DNA of 64,000 bases from CALKZN01 sp050633585 (GCA_050633585.1 JBOEGT010000008.1:6490-70489); one strand, 5' to 3'. Counted from the first letter of the stretch, positions 8,777-17,860 are shown. Notes: generated from the letters alone by a model not told the origin. Made by a program: numbers and translations.

Positions 8777-9241
8777 TCATTCACTCTTATTCGTGAAGCT
8801 TGTAATCAAACGGCCAATCAATTTTTCGAGAACCAACGCAGATTGCGTGTATTCAATCTCACTCCCCTGTTTCAAAGACTCCTCATCTCCACCAGGCTCA
8901 AGACCAATGAACTGCGAGCCTAACAGCCCGGAGGTTAAAATCGATGCACTAGTATCGACAGGCAAATTATTATGTTCACCAAAAATTTGCATTTCTACAA
9001 CGGCAGAAAAATCGCTCGAATCAATTGAAATACCCGTCACACGACCAATCGTCACACCGGCCATCCGCACGGGAGATTTTGCCGTTAAACCACCAATATC
9101 TTGAAACTTAGCCGTGACTTGAAAACCATTGCCTGAGTCTTGCGAGCCCAAATTTCCAACTCGTAGCGACAACGTCACCAACGCCAAAATACCCACTAAA
9201 ACAAATAGTCCAACCCAAAACTCTTTCATCCCATGCTTCAT
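8777..9241 (-). CDS. mlaD: MCE-domain lipid transport protein MlaD
   Basis: One N-terminal transmembrane helix (about 8-25) followed by a single MCE domain with VRMAGVTIGRVTGI and LLGSQFIGLEPGG, about 155 residues in all. MlaD forms the hexameric periplasmic ring on the MlaFE transporter that receives lipid from MlaC. Of two close ATGs, the one at 9241 is preferred because GAGG lies seven bases upstream. The ATG at 9247 has the same purines only one base away. It is spaced 46 bases from mlaE. Confidence 0.93.
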   Translation of the reverse strand: MKHGMKEFWVGLFVLVGILALVTLSLRVGNLGSQDSGNGFQVTAKFQDIGGLTAKSPVRMAGVTIGRVTGISIDSSDFSAVVEMQIFGEHNNLPVDTSASILTSGLLGSQFIGLEPGGDEESLKQGSEIEYTQSALVLEKLIGRLITSFTNKSE

Positions 9242-9287
9242 AATCATGCCTCTGCAAATAACTTTTTATCGCACCACTGGTCAGTTA

Positions 9288-10073
9288 TTACCTGAACATC
9301 AGTGACGTTAGTAGAAAATCCAAACCTAATATCAATAATGACGACACCACCACAGTCTGAGTCGTCGCGGAACTGACCCCTTCTGAAGTAGGCGGTGAAA
9401 AATAGCCTTGATAGACCGCAATCAATGTAATGACCATGCCAAAAACAACACTTTTAATCATGCCATTCAACACATCATCATAAAAATCCACACCATTTTG
9501 CATCGCGGACCAATAGATACCTGCATCGCCACCTAATACGGTAACACCGACAAAATGGCCTCCATAAATGCCCATAATGGTAAAAATTGCCGCTAATAAA
9601 GGCACAGATAAAATACCCGCCAGATAGCGCGGCGCAATCACGCGCTTAAGAGGATCAACCGCCATCATTTCCATGGCTTCAAGTTGCTCTGTTGCTCGCA
9701 TTAAACCAATCTCAGCGGTCAACGCCGAACACGCCCTGCCAGCAAATAGCAAAGCCGTGAGCACAGGCCCCAACTCACGTACCAGCGTCAATGCCACAAG
9801 CAAACCGAGTTGTGATTCCGCACCAAAATCAACAAGGTTAGTGTAAAACTGCAACCCAAGCACCATGCCAACAAACAAGCCTGACACTAAAATAATGATG
9901 AGGGTTTTCACGCCTATCATATATAGCTGGGTGATTAATAACGCAGGCCTAAGAACAGGCGTCAATATTGACACAAGAATTTGACCAAAAAACACACCTA
10001 TTGAACCCAAAGAATAAATCGCTTGGATTACAACGGCGCCTAAACGCTGAACTGGTGACATTAAAAAGCCCAT
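9288..10073 (-). CDS. mlaE: Permease of the Mla lipid ABC transporter
   Basis: A 261-residue MlaE/YrbE-family integral membrane protein with five to six hydrophobic segments. It has the signature stretch around LVRELGPVLTALLFAGRACSALTAEIGLM, including the conserved Glu-Leu-Gly-Pro, and the ATEQLEAMEMMAVDP segment. It forms the membrane dimer of the MlaFEDB complex in the inner membrane. It begins one base before the end of mlaF, so translation is probably coupled. Confidence 0.95.
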   Translation of the reverse strand: MGFLMSPVQRLGAVVIQAIYSLGSIGVFFGQILVSILTPVLRPALLITQLYMIGVKTLIIILVSGLFVGMVLGLQFYTNLVDFGAESQLGLLVALTLVRELGPVLTALLFAGRACSALTAEIGLMRATEQLEAMEMMAVDPLKRVIAPRYLAGILSVPLLAAIFTIMGIYGGHFVGVTVLGGDAGIYWSAMQNGVDFYDDVLNGMIKSVVFGMVITLIAVYQGYFSPPTSEGVSSATTQTVVVSSLLILGLDFLLTSLMFR

Positions 10074-10871
10074 CTACACACCCTCGCTTTGCGCTTGAGC
10101 ACGATAATGATAGGCCACAGGTCCATCTGGAGAACCTGACATAAATTGCTTAATCGCAGGATTGTCAGAAGACAACATCTCTTCTGGGCTGCCACGGCCA
10201 ATGGATTTACCACCGGCTAACACGATAATTTCATCCGAAATTTCACAGGCTTCCGGAACGTCATGCGTGACGATAATGGAGGTAATGTTTAGCGCCTCAT
10301 TCATTTCACGAATAAGCTGCGTGATAATCCCTTTTGAAATGGGATCCAACCCTGTGAAAGGCTCGTCATACATCACTAGATCAGGCTCCATCACAATGGC
10401 TCGTGCTAGCGCTACTCTTCGCTGCATACCACCTGAGCATTCATCAGGAAACAAACTGGCAGCCTCCTTTAGGCCAACATGTTGCAGCTTATCCAAGACG
10501 ATTGCCTCAATGTCTTGATCAGTTTTATCGGTATGCTCTCGCAAAGGAAAAGCTATATTTTCAAACACGGTTAAGTCTGTTAATAGCGCATTGTGTTGGA
10601 ACATCATGCCCATACTTTTTCGTAATTCATACAGCGCCTTATTTTTCAAGGCTGACACATCCTGCCCATCAACAAATACATGACCCTTTTGAGGCTTAAC
10701 TCGTCCACCAACAAACCCCAAAACAGTGGACTTTCCACAACCGCTTGGCCCCATGATGGACGTCACAGAACCTCGTTTAACAGCGATATCTAGACCGTCA
10801 TGCACAGGCCTCGATCCATAAGAAAAAGACACATTTTCTATGGAAATAATATTTTCTTGGGTTTCTGACAC
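10074..10871 (-). CDS. mlaF: ATPase of the Mla lipid ABC transporter
   Basis: ABC ATPase with Walker A GPSGCGKST, Q-loop MMFQHNALLTDLTV, signature CSGGMQRR, Walker B LVMYDEPFTGLDP and the H-loop ITHDVPE. It powers retrograde phospholipid transport with MlaE and MlaD. The start is a GTG (10871) with AAAGGA five to seven bases upstream. It is the first gene of the leftward mla-ibaG-grxD-murA-his block. In characterised systems MlaF needs the STAS protein MlaB for stability, and no mlaB is present in this block. Confidence 0.95.
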   Translation of the reverse strand: MSETQENIISIENVSFSYGSRPVHDGLDIAVKRGSVTSIMGPSGCGKSTVLGFVGGRVKPQKGHVFVDGQDVSALKNKALYELRKSMGMMFQHNALLTDLTVFENIAFPLREHTDKTDQDIEAIVLDKLQHVGLKEAASLFPDECSGGMQRRVALARAIVMEPDLVMYDEPFTGLDPISKGIITQLIREMNEALNITSIIVTHDVPEACEISDEIIVLAGGKSIGRGSPEEMLSSDNPAIKQFMSGSPDGPVAYHYRAQAQSEGV

Positions 10872-10893
10872 AACGATCCTTTAGACAATCTCT

Positions 10894-10923
10894 ATTTTAG
10901 CGGGCTAGTATATTAGCTATCAA
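10894..10923 (-). promoter_or_regulatory. Sigma-70-type promoter for the mla operon
   Basis: On the minus strand TTGATA (10918-10923) is separated by 18 bases from TAAAAT (10894-10899), which ends about 23 bases before the mlaF GTG. Both hexamers are close to consensus and the position suits a short leader. Confidence 0.5.
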
Positions 10924-11194
10924 AAAAAAAGCTACTGATTAGACATCGCCACAGGCTTATTTAAGAACACAACAAACTAACGATAAAAATAACAATAACC
11001 GTATAATACCAAACAGTTTTGCTTTCGTTGGTATAAAATTGCGACTGTTAAAAAATCAACACAATTCATTAGGGTCTGGAACTTTGGCCATTCCAAACGG
11101 CAAGTGAAGAACAAAAATAGCGAAAAAATGGCAACCACCCGATGGGTTAGATTAAAATTCGTTCAAAAATGAAACCTCAACAGACCCTAACTGA
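10924..11194. other. Divergent intergenic region mlaF/yrbG
   Basis: Together with the mla promoter this is a 323-base gene-free stretch between divergent transcription units. It contains a TATAAT on the plus strand (11002-11007), without a convincing -35 partner, overlapping a 7-bp inverted repeat ATACCAA...TTGGTAT (11006-11012 and 11028-11034). The repeat could be an operator for yrbG. No open frame with coding character was seen. Confidence 0.35.
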
Positions 11195-12175
11195 ATGAAC
11201 CTAATTTTAGATGTCACTTTTATTATCGTTGGCCTTACTCTACTTGCATGGAGTGCCGACAAACTGGTTTTATATGCCGTGTCATTGGCAAAACACTTGC
11301 ATATATCGCCTTTTCTCATCGGCATAGTCATCATTGGATTTGGCACATCCGCCCCTGAAATGCTTGTTTCAGCACTTGCCGCTCTAGATGATGTCGGTGG
11401 CATCGCTATTGGTAACGCGCTCGGCTCAAACATTGCCAACATTGGTCTAGTGTTAGGCTTTGCTGCACTATTTAGCCCTCTCCTTATTTCAAAAAAAGTG
11501 CTCAAAGCTGATTTAAGCGTGCTTTTTGTTATCACCTTTTTGACTATCGGCTTACTTCTAGATCGGCACCTAAGCACTTTGGATGGAATCATACTGATAT
11601 GCTCGTTAGTTGGTTTTTTGCTTTGGTCTGCCTACAACGACAAAAAAGAGGACAAAAGCACTACAAGCCAAGAAGAGGATGAATTTGACCTTGAGGGTCA
11701 GCCGGAAGAATCATTACTCAAATCAAGCCTCTGGACATTGATCAGCCTCGCCTTATTACTAGGATCTTCCAAGATGCTGCTTGATGGGGCCGTTGGCATT
11801 TCTCAAGCGTTAGGCATTAGTGATTTAATGATTGGCTTAACTGTGGTTGCCATCGGGACGAGCATGCCAGAATTAGCCGCATCGATTGCGGCAGCCAAAC
11901 AAAAACAAACTGGCTTAATTATTGGCAACATCCTAGGCTCGAATGCCTTTAACACACTAGGCGTACTCGGCATTGTTGGCCTGTTGAGTGACACCAACGT
12001 TGATCCTGAAGTGTTACAGCGTGATTTTACCGTTCTATTCACCATCATGATATTGTTGACCGCATTAGCTTTTTTGCGTGGCCGCTTAGGCAAGCTATCA
12101 GGCACTTTGTTACTATCTTCGTATTTCGGGTATCTTGGCTTTTTGATATACAATGCGCTAACACTAGCCGCTTAA
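11195..12175 (+). CDS. yrbG: Calcium/sodium antiporter, YrbG/CaxA family
   Basis: A 326-residue inner-membrane cation exchanger with about ten hydrophobic segments arranged as two homologous halves. Each half has the alpha-repeat motifs: GFGTSAPEM and GNALGSNIANIG in the first, AIGTSMPELAAS and GNILGSNAFN in the second. A charged cytoplasmic loop (about 150-175, KKEDKSTTSQEEDEFD) separates the halves. The gene lies upstream of kdsD, as in Escherichia coli. Its physiological substrate is not established. No strong ribosome binding site is visible before the ATG. Confidence 0.93.
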   Translation: MNLILDVTFIIVGLTLLAWSADKLVLYAVSLAKHLHISPFLIGIVIIGFGTSAPEMLVSALAALDDVGGIAIGNALGSNIANIGLVLGFAALFSPLLISKKVLKADLSVLFVITFLTIGLLLDRHLSTLDGIILICSLVGFLLWSAYNDKKEDKSTTSQEEDEFDLEGQPEESLLKSSLWTLISLALLLGSSKMLLDGAVGISQALGISDLMIGLTVVAIGTSMPELAASIAAAKQKQTGLIIGNILGSNAFNTLGVLGIVGLLSDTNVDPEVLQRDFTVLFTIMILLTALAFLRGRLGKLSGTLLLSSYFGYLGFLIYNALTLAA

Positions 12176-12240
12176 TCATTACGGAACCTTGAGACACACA
12201 ATACATTTATCACTACACAGCACTCAATAAACCAACCAAT

Positions 12241-13212
12241 ATGCCGAACAACCCCTACATCATCACTGCACAACGAGTGCTTGACCTAGAATCAGATGCT
12301 GTCCACGCGCTAAAGTCTCAACTCAATGATGACTTCATCAAGGCGTGTGATTTAATTCTTGATTGTTCTGGCCGCTTAATTGTCGTTGGTATTGGCAAGT
12401 CTGGACATATTGGCAATAAAATTGCCGCCACGTTTGCTAGCACTGGCACACCCGCGTTTTTTGTTCACCCAAGTGAGGCCAGCCACGGCGACCTTGGCAT
12501 GATAACCAGCAAAGATATTGTCCTTGCGATCTCCAACTCTGGAGAAACACCTGAGATTCTGACAATACTGCCGATCCTCAAGCGAATGGGTGTTCGCTTA
12601 ATTAGCTTGTGCGGCAAAACAAACTCTTCTATTGCTCAACATTCTGACGCTCTACTAAACAGCGGAGTAGAAAAAGAGGCGTGCCCGCTCAATCTCGCAC
12701 CAACCACCAGCACCACCGCCACCCTCGCCCTTGGAGACGCACTGGCCATGGCTGTGCTGGAAAGCCGTGAATTCAATGAGAATGATTTTGCTCGCTCGCA
12801 TCCAGGCGGCGCACTCGGCAAACGCTTATTGCTCTATGTCGAAGATATTATGCAAAAAGATGGCAACATACCGCTGGTTGATGAGCACTCTACACTCGGC
12901 GATACATTGGAAGAGATGAGCAACAAAGCACTTGGCATGACAGGCGTCATCAACAACAACAACGAACTCGTCGGCATGTTTACCGACGGCGATTTGCGTC
13001 GCACCTTAATTGGGAGCGTGAATATCAATGAAATCCTGATCAAGAATGTGATGACAAAATCACCCTATACCGCTTCACCGAACATGCTGGCAGCTGAACT
13101 CGTATCAGTGATGCAAGAAAAAGCGATCAATAGCGTTCTTGTCACCAACGAAAAACAACACATTATCGGCGCTTTAAACATGCAAGATCTTCTGCGTGCA
13201 GGGGTCATGTAA
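12241..13212 (+). CDS. kdsD: Arabinose-5-phosphate isomerase
   Basis: Interconverts ribulose-5-phosphate and arabinose-5-phosphate, the first step of Kdo synthesis for LPS. An N-terminal SIS domain (about 35-170; VGIGKSGHIGNKIAATFASTGTPAF, SNSGETPEIL, and the conserved SHGDLGM) is followed by two CBS domains (about 205-320). Length (323) matches KdsD. It opens the kdsD-kdsC-lptC-lptA-lptB LPS cluster and is followed within 25 bases by kdsC. Confidence 0.96.
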   Translation: MPNNPYIITAQRVLDLESDAVHALKSQLNDDFIKACDLILDCSGRLIVVGIGKSGHIGNKIAATFASTGTPAFFVHPSEASHGDLGMITSKDIVLAISNSGETPEILTILPILKRMGVRLISLCGKTNSSIAQHSDALLNSGVEKEACPLNLAPTTSTTATLALGDALAMAVLESREFNENDFARSHPGGALGKRLLLYVEDIMQKDGNIPLVDEHSTLGDTLEEMSNKALGMTGVINNNNELVGMFTDGDLRRTLIGSVNINEILIKNVMTKSPYTASPNMLAAELVSVMQEKAINSVLVTNEKQHIIGALNMQDLLRAGVM

Positions 13213-13234
13213 TGATGATGAGGACAGCATCACA

Positions 13235-13750
13235 ATGAAACCACCATACGACATTTCACCTGAACTCATTGAACAAGCTAAGAACATTCAATTAGCGCTA
13301 TTTGACGTTGACGGCGTGCTCACGGATGGATCTTTGTACTTTGATGCCAATGGCGAGGCCATGAAAAAATTTAATGCCTTAGATGGTCATGGTCTAAAAA
13401 TGCTACAAAATCAGGGCATAGCTGTTGGCATTATTAGCGCGCGCCAATCACCCGCATTGACAAACCGACTCAATGCCTTAGGCATTCAGCATCAATTGAC
13501 AGGCATTAACAACAAGTTAGTCGCCATGAACCACTTGCTACAAGAGCTTAATATTACCGCTGAACACACCTGCTTTACTGGCGACGATGTCATCGACATA
13601 GAAGTGATGCAAGCCTGCAAAATAAAGTTTAGTGTTGAAAATGGACACTATAGCGTCAAACATATTGCGGACTGGGTAACCCCAATGCCTGGCGGTTCTG
13701 GAGCCGTTCGCGCTATCTGCGACATTCTTCTTTACGCACACCATTCCTAA
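13235..13750 (+). CDS. kdsC: 3-deoxy-D-manno-octulosonate 8-phosphate phosphatase
   Basis: HAD-superfamily, cap-less C0 phosphatase that removes phosphate from Kdo-8-P. Motif I DVDGVLTDG, motif II ISAR in the GIISARQSP context, the lysine of NNKLVAM and motif III GDDVIDIEVM are all present. The ATG at 13235 gives a 171-residue protein of normal size. A GTG at 13196 would overlap kdsD and add 13 residues without similarity to the family. Position between kdsD and lptC is the conserved gammaproteobacterial order. Confidence 0.95.
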   Translation: MKPPYDISPELIEQAKNIQLALFDVDGVLTDGSLYFDANGEAMKKFNALDGHGLKMLQNQGIAVGIISARQSPALTNRLNALGIQHQLTGINNKLVAMNHLLQELNITAEHTCFTGDDVIDIEVMQACKIKFSVENGHYSVKHIADWVTPMPGGSGAVRAICDILLYAHHS

Positions 13751-13773
13751 AACCGTCTATCTGATCAACATCA

Positions 13774-14229
13774 ATGAAACAGTTTGAAAATATTTTTTAT
13801 ATTGCCATCCTTGGACTCGTCGGCATGCTGAGCATTTGGCTTCAAACAGAAGTTCGCAATGAAAATCCTGCAACCATTGACTATTTAAACCGACACGACC
13901 CGGATTACTACATCGAGAACTTCACCACAACGGGCATGGATGAGTTTGGAAAACGTTCTTATGTGCTTGAAGCAGCACGTATGGCGCACTTCCCCGACGA
14001 CGGATCGGCATTACTCGATAATCCCCACCTTATCGAGTTCAATGAAAACTCAGCTCCTCGACATACTTATGCCAAATCGGGCTGGCTATCTGGCAATGGT
14101 CAAGACTTACTTCTTGAAGGGGATGTTAAAATTGTTCAAGAAGCTGGCTTTGGCCAAGCTGGCGGCACCTCACGAGCAAAAAAAATGAAGTTTAAATTAA
14201 ATAAAGACGCTCAAAAGACACTCAAATAA
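13774..14229 (+). CDS. lptC: LPS export protein LptC, shortened
   Basis: Begins with a single N-terminal transmembrane helix (about 8-23) then a periplasmic region with YYIENFTTTGMDEFGKRSY and LLEGDVKIV, typical of LptC, which links LptBFG to the LptA bridge. The protein is 151 residues, about 40 shorter than the usual 190. The central beta-jellyroll ends in TSRAKKMKFKLNK, which may be the family's last strands brought forward by an internal deletion. Other frames downstream do not encode the missing part. It lies between kdsC and lptA, so identity is secure although the fold is reduced. Confidence 0.85.
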   Translation: MKQFENIFYIAILGLVGMLSIWLQTEVRNENPATIDYLNRHDPDYYIENFTTTGMDEFGKRSYVLEAARMAHFPDDGSALLDNPHLIEFNENSAPRHTYAKSGWLSGNGQDLLLEGDVKIVQEAGFGQAGGTSRAKKMKFKLNKDAQKTLK

Positions 14230-14320
14230 AGAAAATAAGTCCTCTAGAAACACGCTCTCCCAAAACACTTACCATCAACACTTTACATAAAAGCTAAAAA
14301 AATTCACATTCTCAAAGACT

Positions 14321-14377
14321 TACCATAAAAATGATATGGTATAGTTATTGCTTGAGGCATTAATCCCACGCTAAAAT
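14321..14377 (+). promoter_or_regulatory. Candidate lptA promoter with upstream palindrome
   Basis: The 243-base gap between lptC and lptA contains a perfect 7-bp inverted repeat TACCATA-N7-TATGGTA (14321-14341). It is followed by TTGCTT (14348-14353), 18 bases, and TAAAAT (14372-14377). This could be an internal promoter driving lptAB-rpoN, with the palindrome as an operator. In E. coli lptAB also has its own promoter, sigma-E dependent, but no sigma-E-like motif was recognised here. Confidence 0.4.
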
Positions 14378-14472
14378 AAAAACAAATAGCTAGACTATCA
14401 ACCTCAATATCGGCTCGCATGTAACATACATCTACAGCATTCATTGACAACAACGGACAAATAAACAGCATC

Positions 14473-15228
14473 ATGATAAAACGATCGGCAAAAATCATTT
14501 TCTGCATAGCGCTTGGTTTACTCTTCTCAAACAGTTTTGCGCTAAGCACAGACAGAGACCAACCTGCCGATATTTCTTCGGATGAAGTTGATATTGACAC
14601 AAATACAGGCCGACGAACATTTATAGGGAATGTCCGATTTGCCCAGGGCACGTTGCGTGTCAAAGGCGACAGAATTGATACCACTTTTAAAGATGGCAAG
14701 CTCGTTAAAGCGATTGCTTATGGCAAGCCTGCCGCTTTTAAACAACGCCCTGACGGCAAGGAAAATGATGTTGAAGGCCGTGGCCAGACAATCATCATGA
14801 ATCAGACTAACAATATACTTACATTAAAAAAAAGAGCCTCGTTAAAGCAAGGCTTCGATGTTGTTAAAGGGAATGTAATTATCTACAACATGAAAAACGA
14901 CACTCTCAAAGTAAAAAGTGTCACACCAGGCGGAGTAAAAGGCTCTACAGGCAAAAATGCATCAGAAACCAAAGCTGCCCCAAAAACAGAAACAGATCCA
15001 TTCTTTAAAGAAAAAACATCTGAATTAAAATCTGAGGCCAAGCCTGCTCAAAGCAGCAATGAAAAACCGCCCGTTGAAGTTCAGGTTATCCCAGGCAATA
15101 CAAAACCCCTCACTGAAGAACAAAAACCTAAAAAGCTAGTCTTGCCAGGACAGTCCAGTGACGCACAATCAGGTAGAGAAACCAATGGCCGTTCTCGATT
15201 GATTATCAAACCTAAATCGAAGAAATAA
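14473..15228 (+). CDS. lptA: LPS transport periplasmic protein LptA with extended tail
   Basis: Signal peptide (about 1-24) then an OstA/LptA beta-jellyroll domain (about 28-150: ISSDEVDIDTNTG, IGNVRFAQGTLRVKGDRI, the IIMNQTNNILTLKKRASL stretch). LptA monomers stack into the periplasmic bridge that carries LPS from LptC to LptD. The protein is 251 residues against the usual 180 or so. The extra hundred residues (151-251) are a low-complexity Lys/Ser/Pro/Glu-rich tail ending in basic residues, likely disordered. Thirty bases separate it from lptB. Confidence 0.92.
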   Translation: MIKRSAKIIFCIALGLLFSNSFALSTDRDQPADISSDEVDIDTNTGRRTFIGNVRFAQGTLRVKGDRIDTTFKDGKLVKAIAYGKPAAFKQRPDGKENDVEGRGQTIIMNQTNNILTLKKRASLKQGFDVVKGNVIIYNMKNDTLKVKSVTPGGVKGSTGKNASETKAAPKTETDPFFKEKTSELKSEAKPAQSSNEKPPVEVQVIPGNTKPLTEEQKPKKLVLPGQSSDAQSGRETNGRSRLIIKPKSKK

Positions 15229-15258
15229 CCCACTATAAAAGTCGTCAAAAATAACTAT

Positions 15259-15984
15259 ATGAGTTTTTTAGAAACACATGACTTGGTCAAAAAATACAAA
15301 GGCCAAACAGTTGTCAACCGCGTAAACATTAGCGTGGAAAGCGGTGAAGTGGTTGGCCTGTTAGGCCCTAATGGCGCAGGCAAAACCACCAGCTTCTACA
15401 TGATTGTCGGCCTGGTTCGCAGTGATGGCGGGCACATCACGCTTGACGGAGAAGAAATCAACCATCTTCCCATGCATGAACGGGCGCGGTTAGGTCTTGG
15501 TTACCTGCCTCAAGAAGCATCAATTTTCAGACGCTTAACGGTTGAAGAGAATTTAATGGCGGTTTTAGAAACACGCAAAAGCATCACAAAACGCGAACGT
15601 CGTCATCGTGTCGAACAATTATTGGAAGAGTTCAATATTGGCCACAAGCGCGACACATTAGGCATTTCTCTTTCAGGAGGAGAACGCCGACGTGTTGAAA
15701 TCGCACGTGCGCTAGCGCTCAAACCTCAATTCATCTTACTCGATGAACCTTTTGCAGGCATCGACCCTATTTCAGTGGGTGATATACAACAAATCATTGA
15801 TTATCTCCGTAATAGCGGCATCGGCATTATTATTACTGATCACAATATTCGAGAGACTTTGAATATATGTGATAGAACATATATTCTTTCTGGCGGTGAA
15901 GTATTCACATCGGGTACGGCCGATCAAATCCTCCAGCACCAAGGAGTCAGGGATGTTTATCTAGGTTCTAACTTTAAGCTATAA
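15259..15984 (+). CDS. lptB: LPS export ABC transporter ATPase
   Basis: A 241-residue ABC ATPase with Walker A GPNGAGKTT, the YLPQEASIF Q-loop, signature LSGGERRR, Walker B FILLDEPFAGIDP and the H-loop TDHNIRET. It powers extraction of LPS from the inner membrane with LptFG (not in this window). It sits between lptA and rpoN, the conserved gammaproteobacterial arrangement. Confidence 0.97.
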   Translation: MSFLETHDLVKKYKGQTVVNRVNISVESGEVVGLLGPNGAGKTTSFYMIVGLVRSDGGHITLDGEEINHLPMHERARLGLGYLPQEASIFRRLTVEENLMAVLETRKSITKRERRHRVEQLLEEFNIGHKRDTLGISLSGGERRRVEIARALALKPQFILLDEPFAGIDPISVGDIQQIIDYLRNSGIGIIITDHNIRETLNICDRTYILSGGEVFTSGTADQILQHQGVRDVYLGSNFKL

Positions 15985-16008
15985 AGGGGCGACCTAGACA
16001 CATTGATA

Positions 16009-17430
16009 ATGAAGCAATCCCTCAACATTAAACTCAGCCAAGGGCTAAAACTCACTCCACAGCTTCAGCAATCAATTCGCATACTCCAACTGTCTGTTAT
16101 TGAACTCAACACAGAGATTCAAGAAATGCTCGACACCAACCCTCTTTTAGAAGAAGAGCAAGTCAATACCGAAATAAGTAAAACAGAGCAGGAACAGCAA
16201 GCGCAAACTGATGCCGACAACCAAGCCAAAGAGCAGGAATGGCAAAACAGTTTTGAAACACGACAAACATTAAGCAAATCACCCGTATCTGATGCGCCAG
16301 ACATTTATGCCACATCTGCCAGTCAAGACTCTTTAAAAGAAGAATTAATGTGGCAAATACAAATGACCACACTGTCTGAACGAGACAAACTCATTGCTGA
16401 AGCCATTATCTACTCACTAAATGACCAAGGTTATTTACTCTTAGACAATGAAGAAATTGCTGACTTTTTACCACCTGAACTGGAAATTGAAGCAGACGAA
16501 ATTGCGGTTATCGTTAAACTCATTCAAACCTTTGAACCCACCGGAATTGCGGCTAGAAACCTACAAGAACGCTTACTCATTATTTTTCAGCAGCTAGAGA
16601 CAAAAAGCATGGAAGCGGGAAAAAGTGATATCCATCAACTAGCCAAGGCGATTACCAGCGACCACTTAGAACTTCTCGCCAATCGCAATATCAGCGCACT
16701 CAAATCATGCTTAGACGTAGAACAAGATGAGCTAGTTGCTGCTATTCAATACATCCAAACCATCAATCCACATATTGAAAACCGCTTTGAGAAAGATGAC
16801 AACCTCTACATAATTCCAGATATTATTGTCAAGGAAATGAATAATGAGTGGATTGTGCAGGTAAATCCAAACATCAAGAAACAAATTAGATTGAACGACT
16901 CGTACATTTCAATTCCAAAAGAAGACCTTACTGGGGAAGCCAGTAAATATATCTCTGAGTCATTGCAAGAAGCAAAATGGTTCCTGAAAAGCTTAAACAA
17001 TCGTTATGACACGCTCAAACGCGTTGCAACGGCCATTGTCTTAAATCAACGAGAGTTCTTTAAACATGGAGAAACGGCTTTAAAACCAATGGTACTGCAG
17101 CAAATTGCCGAAGAGCTTAAACTGCATGAGTCAACAATTTCTCGAGCCACTTCGAACAAATATATGCAAACGCCGCTTGGTGTTTATGAACTCAAGTACT
17201 TTTTTTCCACCAGCCTAGGCTCCAATGATGGCGAAGGCGTGAGTGCCACCGCAATTCGTTCAACCATTAAAGCACTCATCAACGAAGAAGAGAAAACTAA
17301 ACCTATCAGTGACAGTAAAATTGCTGCTATATTAGAAAATAAAGGCTTCAAAGTCGCGAGACGGACTGTTGCAAAATATCGTGAAGGAATGAATATTCCT
17401 TCTTCCAGTAAACGTAAACCTTTAGTGTGA
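16009..17430 (+). CDS. rpoN: RNA polymerase sigma-54 factor
   Basis: All three regions of sigma-54 are visible: the Gln-rich activator-interacting region I (MKQSLNIKLSQGLKLTPQLQQS), an acidic linker (about 45-105), the core-binding domain, the HTH (SESTISRATSNKYMQTPLG-type segment) and the C-terminal RpoN box ARRTVAKYRE. Sigma-54 directs transcription from -24/-12 promoters with enhancer-binding activators. The ATG at 16009 matches the family start. A TTG two codons earlier is less likely. No strong ribosome binding site is seen, so translation may be coupled to lptB, which ends 24 bases upstream. Confidence 0.97.
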   Translation: MKQSLNIKLSQGLKLTPQLQQSIRILQLSVIELNTEIQEMLDTNPLLEEEQVNTEISKTEQEQQAQTDADNQAKEQEWQNSFETRQTLSKSPVSDAPDIYATSASQDSLKEELMWQIQMTTLSERDKLIAEAIIYSLNDQGYLLLDNEEIADFLPPELEIEADEIAVIVKLIQTFEPTGIAARNLQERLLIIFQQLETKSMEAGKSDIHQLAKAITSDHLELLANRNISALKSCLDVEQDELVAAIQYIQTINPHIENRFEKDDNLYIIPDIIVKEMNNEWIVQVNPNIKKQIRLNDSYISIPKEDLTGEASKYISESLQEAKWFLKSLNNRYDTLKRVATAIVLNQREFFKHGETALKPMVLQQIAEELKLHESTISRATSNKYMQTPLGVYELKYFFSTSLGSNDGEGVSATAIRSTIKALINEEEKTKPISDSKIAAILENKGFKVARRTVAKYREGMNIPSSSKRKPLV

Positions 17431-17485
17431 GGTACTAAATCAGTAATCATTTTTTCCGATTAACTAAAATAAAAAAGAGGTCCCT

Positions 17486-17806
17486 ATGCAAATTAATATC
17501 ACTGGCCATCAACTTGACTTAACCGATTCGCTAAAAGTCCATGTTAATGACAAGCTCTCGAAATTAGAGCGTCACTTCGACCACATCACAAGCATAGATG
17601 TTGTTCTTAATGTCGAAAAAATCCGCCAACAGGCCGAAGCGGTAATCAATGCCAAGGGCATTTCAATTCATGCCAATGCTGAATCTGGGAACATGTACAA
17701 TTCAATCGATATGCTTGCGCAAAAACTGGACGCGCAGGTACTAAAACATAAAGAAAAAATTTCCAATCACCATAAGAAAGAGGCCGCTAAAGTTGTGAAT
17801 GGCTAG
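17486..17806 (+). CDS. hpf: Ribosome hibernation promoting factor (short form)
   Basis: A 106-residue HPF/YfiA-type protein (MQINITGHQLDLTDSLKVHV, DVVLNVEKIRQQAEAVINAKG, and the NMYNSIDMLAQKLDAQVLKHKEK helix). It binds the decoding centre in stationary phase and promotes 100S ribosome dimers. It lacks the C-terminal dimerisation domain of long HPF. GAGG lies upstream of the ATG. It follows rpoN and precedes rapZ. The ptsN gene commonly found between hpf and rapZ is absent. Confidence 0.95.
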   Translation: MQINITGHQLDLTDSLKVHVNDKLSKLERHFDHITSIDVVLNVEKIRQQAEAVINAKGISIHANAESGNMYNSIDMLAQKLDAQVLKHKEKISNHHKKEAAKVVNG

Positions 17807-17860
17807 CTTAAAATATGTAATAACGTATTAGAAAAATTTCTTTAAAACTTAACGAGTATC

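Noticed and set aside
11152..11592. Long open frame antisense to the start of yrbG
   Set aside because: It lies opposite a confident membrane-protein gene, has no ribosome site and shows no protein-like composition. A shadow of yrbG.
14230..14472. Missing LptC C-terminus in another frame (frameshift)
   Set aside because: I translated the two other plus frames after the stop. Neither resembles LptC and both end soon.
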